NCBI RefSeq assembly: GCF_001027745.1
Contig: NZ_LECU01000002.1
Span: 62,001-126,000 of the forward strand
Direction: 5' to 3'
DNA length: 64,000 nucleotides
Source: Pedobacter sp. BMA
Lineage (GTDB): Bacteria > Bacteroidota > Bacteroidia > Sphingobacteriales > Sphingobacteriaceae
Below, one piece after another: positions 62,451 through 64,000 of this stretch (within the stretch, counting starts at the first letter, position 1; every line of letters starts with the position of its first letter). The position numbers and the translations under genes were made by a program. Under the pieces are notes generated by a model that was not told the DNA's origin, made no database searches, and worked only from the letters and a program-made list of their open reading frames with translations.

Positions 62451-64000
62451 TAGGACTGGTGCTTGGTTTTTAAATAATTGTAAATATCTACCTGGGCTCT
62501 TATTTTTTTACTTTGCCTGTTCTTATGGTACTTATTGCTATTTGTAGCATTGATTTGCCGCGACTTGGTATTATCCTGAAGTTGCAGGTCTATCATATCC
62601 TGTATTTCTTGCTTTACCTCAGCATCAAGAACGGGAAAACCCACTTCCACCCGGTGTTCAAAGTTTCTGCTCATCAAATCAGCTGACGACAAATACATGT
62701 CATTTTTCCCGTTGTTACTGAAAATGTAAACGCGGGCATGTTCTAAAAACTTATCAATAATGCTGATTGCAGTAATGTTTTCGCTAAAACCTTTAATTCC
62801 GGGAACCAGACAACAAATGCCTCTTATAATCAACTGAATTTTTACCCCCGCGTTGCTGGCGTCATAAAGTTTACTGATAATTCCCTCATCAGCAAGACTA
62901 TTTACTTTTAACATGATATAGGCAAGTTTTCCCGCTTTCGCATTTCTAATTTCCCGGTTTATGAAGTTGATAATTTTAGAACGGCTTTCCAAAGGAGATA
63001 CAATCAGGTGCTTAAAGCCTTTCGTAACAGTCCGTTTAGAAAGTGCATCGAACAGTTTTACCAGATCATTGGTAATTTCTTTCTTAGCGGTAAAAATACT
63101 GTGATCACAATATAAACCGGCAGTCTTTTCATTGAAGTTGCCCGTAGCCAGGTTGGCATAATACACTGGTCTGTCTTTCTCAATCCGTTTTACCAGACAG
63201 ATTTTAGAATGCACCTTGTAATCTGTTAGTCCATAGTTTACCTTAACGCCCTCCTCCATCAATCTGCTCGTCCAAAAAATATTGGCTTGCTCATCAAACC
63301 GGGCCTTTAGCTCAACAAGTACCGATACAGATTTCCCATTCTTTGCCGCATTAATCAAAGCATTGATTACTTTAGAGTTTTCAGCAAGGCGATATAACGT
63401 AATCTGAATCTCTGTCACCTTAGGGTCTATCGCTGCTTCACGAAGAAATAATATGATGTAGTCGTAAGACTGATATGGCAAGTTGACCAGGTAGTCTTTC
63501 TTTGCAATTTTTGCAAACACGCTTTCGGTCCGGTGTAAACCATGTACCTTCAATGGAACATTTGGCATGTATTCAAGTTCCTTCTTACCAACGTTAGGAA
63601 AGGCAATGAAGTCCCCGAATTTGTGATATCTGTTTCCAGGGATTAAGCTTTCTGCTTCGAGTTTTAGTTTATTTACCAGTACAGTAAGCATATTTAAAGG
63701 CATTGCCGAATCGTACAGTAAACGCATTGGTTTACCCTTTTTGCGTTTTTCAAGACTGCTCTTTAAATCTTCGATAAACTTATCATTAATATTCTTATCG
63801 ATATCCAGTTCAGCATCACGCGTAAGCTGAATCGAATAGGCTTCCAGACTATCATAGGTAAACACATAAAAGATATCGTCCAGGCAATAACGGATAATGT
63901 CCTCGGCAAGAATAATAAATTTTAGATCGTTTGTTTCGGGCAATACCAGAAACCTGGGTAGATTTGGTGGAATTTCTATAAGTGCATATTTCTCTCTAAC
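62450..64000 (-). CDS. ppk1: Polyphosphate kinase 1, 5' end beyond the window
   Basis: Makes polyphosphate from ATP at the inner membrane. The last 516 residues are present; the frame stays open to the window edge with the conserved VREKYALIEIPPNLPRFLVLP, so the start is outside (family length about 690). The two PLD-like catalytic domains are complete: the phosphorylated-His motif YKVHSKICLV with its partner loop ARFDEQAN, LATGNFNEKTAGLYCDHS, and the second domain with SSADLMSRNFEHRVE. A basic C-terminal tail of about 40 residues is a little longer than in E. coli. Coupled to ppx by TAATG. Confidence 0.95.
   Translation of the reverse strand, partial: VREKYALIEIPPNLPRFLVLPETNDLKFIILAEDIIRYCLDDIFYVFTYDSLEAYSIQLTRDAELDIDKNINDKFIEDLKSSLEKRKKGKPMRLLYDSAMPLNMLTVLVNKLKLEAESLIPGNRYHKFGDFIAFPNVGKKELEYMPNVPLKVHGLHRTESVFAKIAKKDYLVNLPYQSYDYIILFLREAAIDPKVTEIQITLYRLAENSKVINALINAAKNGKSVSVLVELKARFDEQANIFWTSRLMEEGVKVNYGLTDYKVHSKICLVKRIEKDRPVYYANLATGNFNEKTAGLYCDHSIFTAKKEITNDLVKLFDALSKRTVTKGFKHLIVSPLESRSKIINFINREIRNAKAGKLAYIMLKVNSLADEGIISKLYDASNAGVKIQLIIRGICCLVPGIKGFSENITAISIIDKFLEHARVYIFSNNGKNDMYLSSADLMSRNFEHRVEVGFPVLDAEVKQEIQDMIDLQLQDNTKSRQINATNSNKYHKNRQSKKIRAQVDIYNYLKTKHQS

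Noticed and set aside
1..64000. CRISPR arrays, tRNA or rRNA genes, insertion sequences
   Set aside because: No regularly spaced repeats, cloverleaf-like sequences in gaps, transposase frames or terminal repeats were noticed by eye; a program search would be needed to exclude them fully.

Overview
The window reads as a stretch of chromosome from a member of the Bacteroidota, most likely Sphingobacteriaceae (Pedobacter or a close relative). Support: AT-rich DNA; almost no Shine-Dalgarno sequences; several promoters of the Bacteroidota form TTTG-N19-TAnnTTTG; SusC/SusD proteins with an ECF sigma/FecR pair; Kdo and lysine/DAP genes of a Gram-negative envelope; and a pyrG-yidC pair. I see no prophage, insertion sequence, CRISPR array, rRNA or tRNA. 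The only structured RNA gene I recognise is rnpB. The genus is an inference; nothing here proves it.

Layout. 0.1-8.2 kb: pyrG, yidC, a secreted S9 peptidase and a fused SpmA/SpmB-like membrane protein, mostly separated by strong terminators. 8.2-11.9 kb: a small unknown protein, a PaaI-type thioesterase, and a TonB receptor whose promoter is overlapped by an inverted-repeat operator, with a small His/Asp-rich protein divergent from it. 12-18.7 kb: lepA (probably leaderless), folD, a Rieske protein, queE, a PorE-like TPR/propeller/OmpA protein and kdsA. 18.7-28.1 kb: recQ, kdsD, manC, lysA, lysC and a phosphohexomutase, with two tiny overlapping membrane-protein genes wedged between lysA and lysC.

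28.2-33.3 kb is the most unusual block. It holds a Cys-motif small membrane protein, an MbnP-like lipoprotein, an MbnH-like di-haem enzyme, an outer-membrane protein, a helical lipoprotein, SCO and a mono-haem cytochrome c. It looks like a copper-handling module built on the MbnP/MbnH pair without methanobactin genes. Then come rnpB, ppk2, a PBP1A-type enzyme, a 1057-residue protein joining a gluzincin-like metallopeptidase to a beta-propeller and an outer-membrane barrel, and a LexA-like XRE-S24 regulator divergent from a GIY-YIG relative with degraded active-site motifs.

42.5-52.4 kb (minus strand) is a complete cell-surface signalling and uptake locus: ECF sigma, FecR, SusC with an STN domain, SusD, a DUF5689-like lipoprotein and a secreted metallophosphoesterase. 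53.8-58.4 kb is ppgK-gnd-zwf-pgl, which would carry glucose through polyphosphate-dependent phosphorylation into the oxidative pentose phosphate pathway. A three-gene envelope operon with a divergent LuxR-type regulator follows, and the window ends in ppx and a 5'-truncated ppk1. With ppk2 and ppgK, polyphosphate synthesis, breakdown and use are all represented here.
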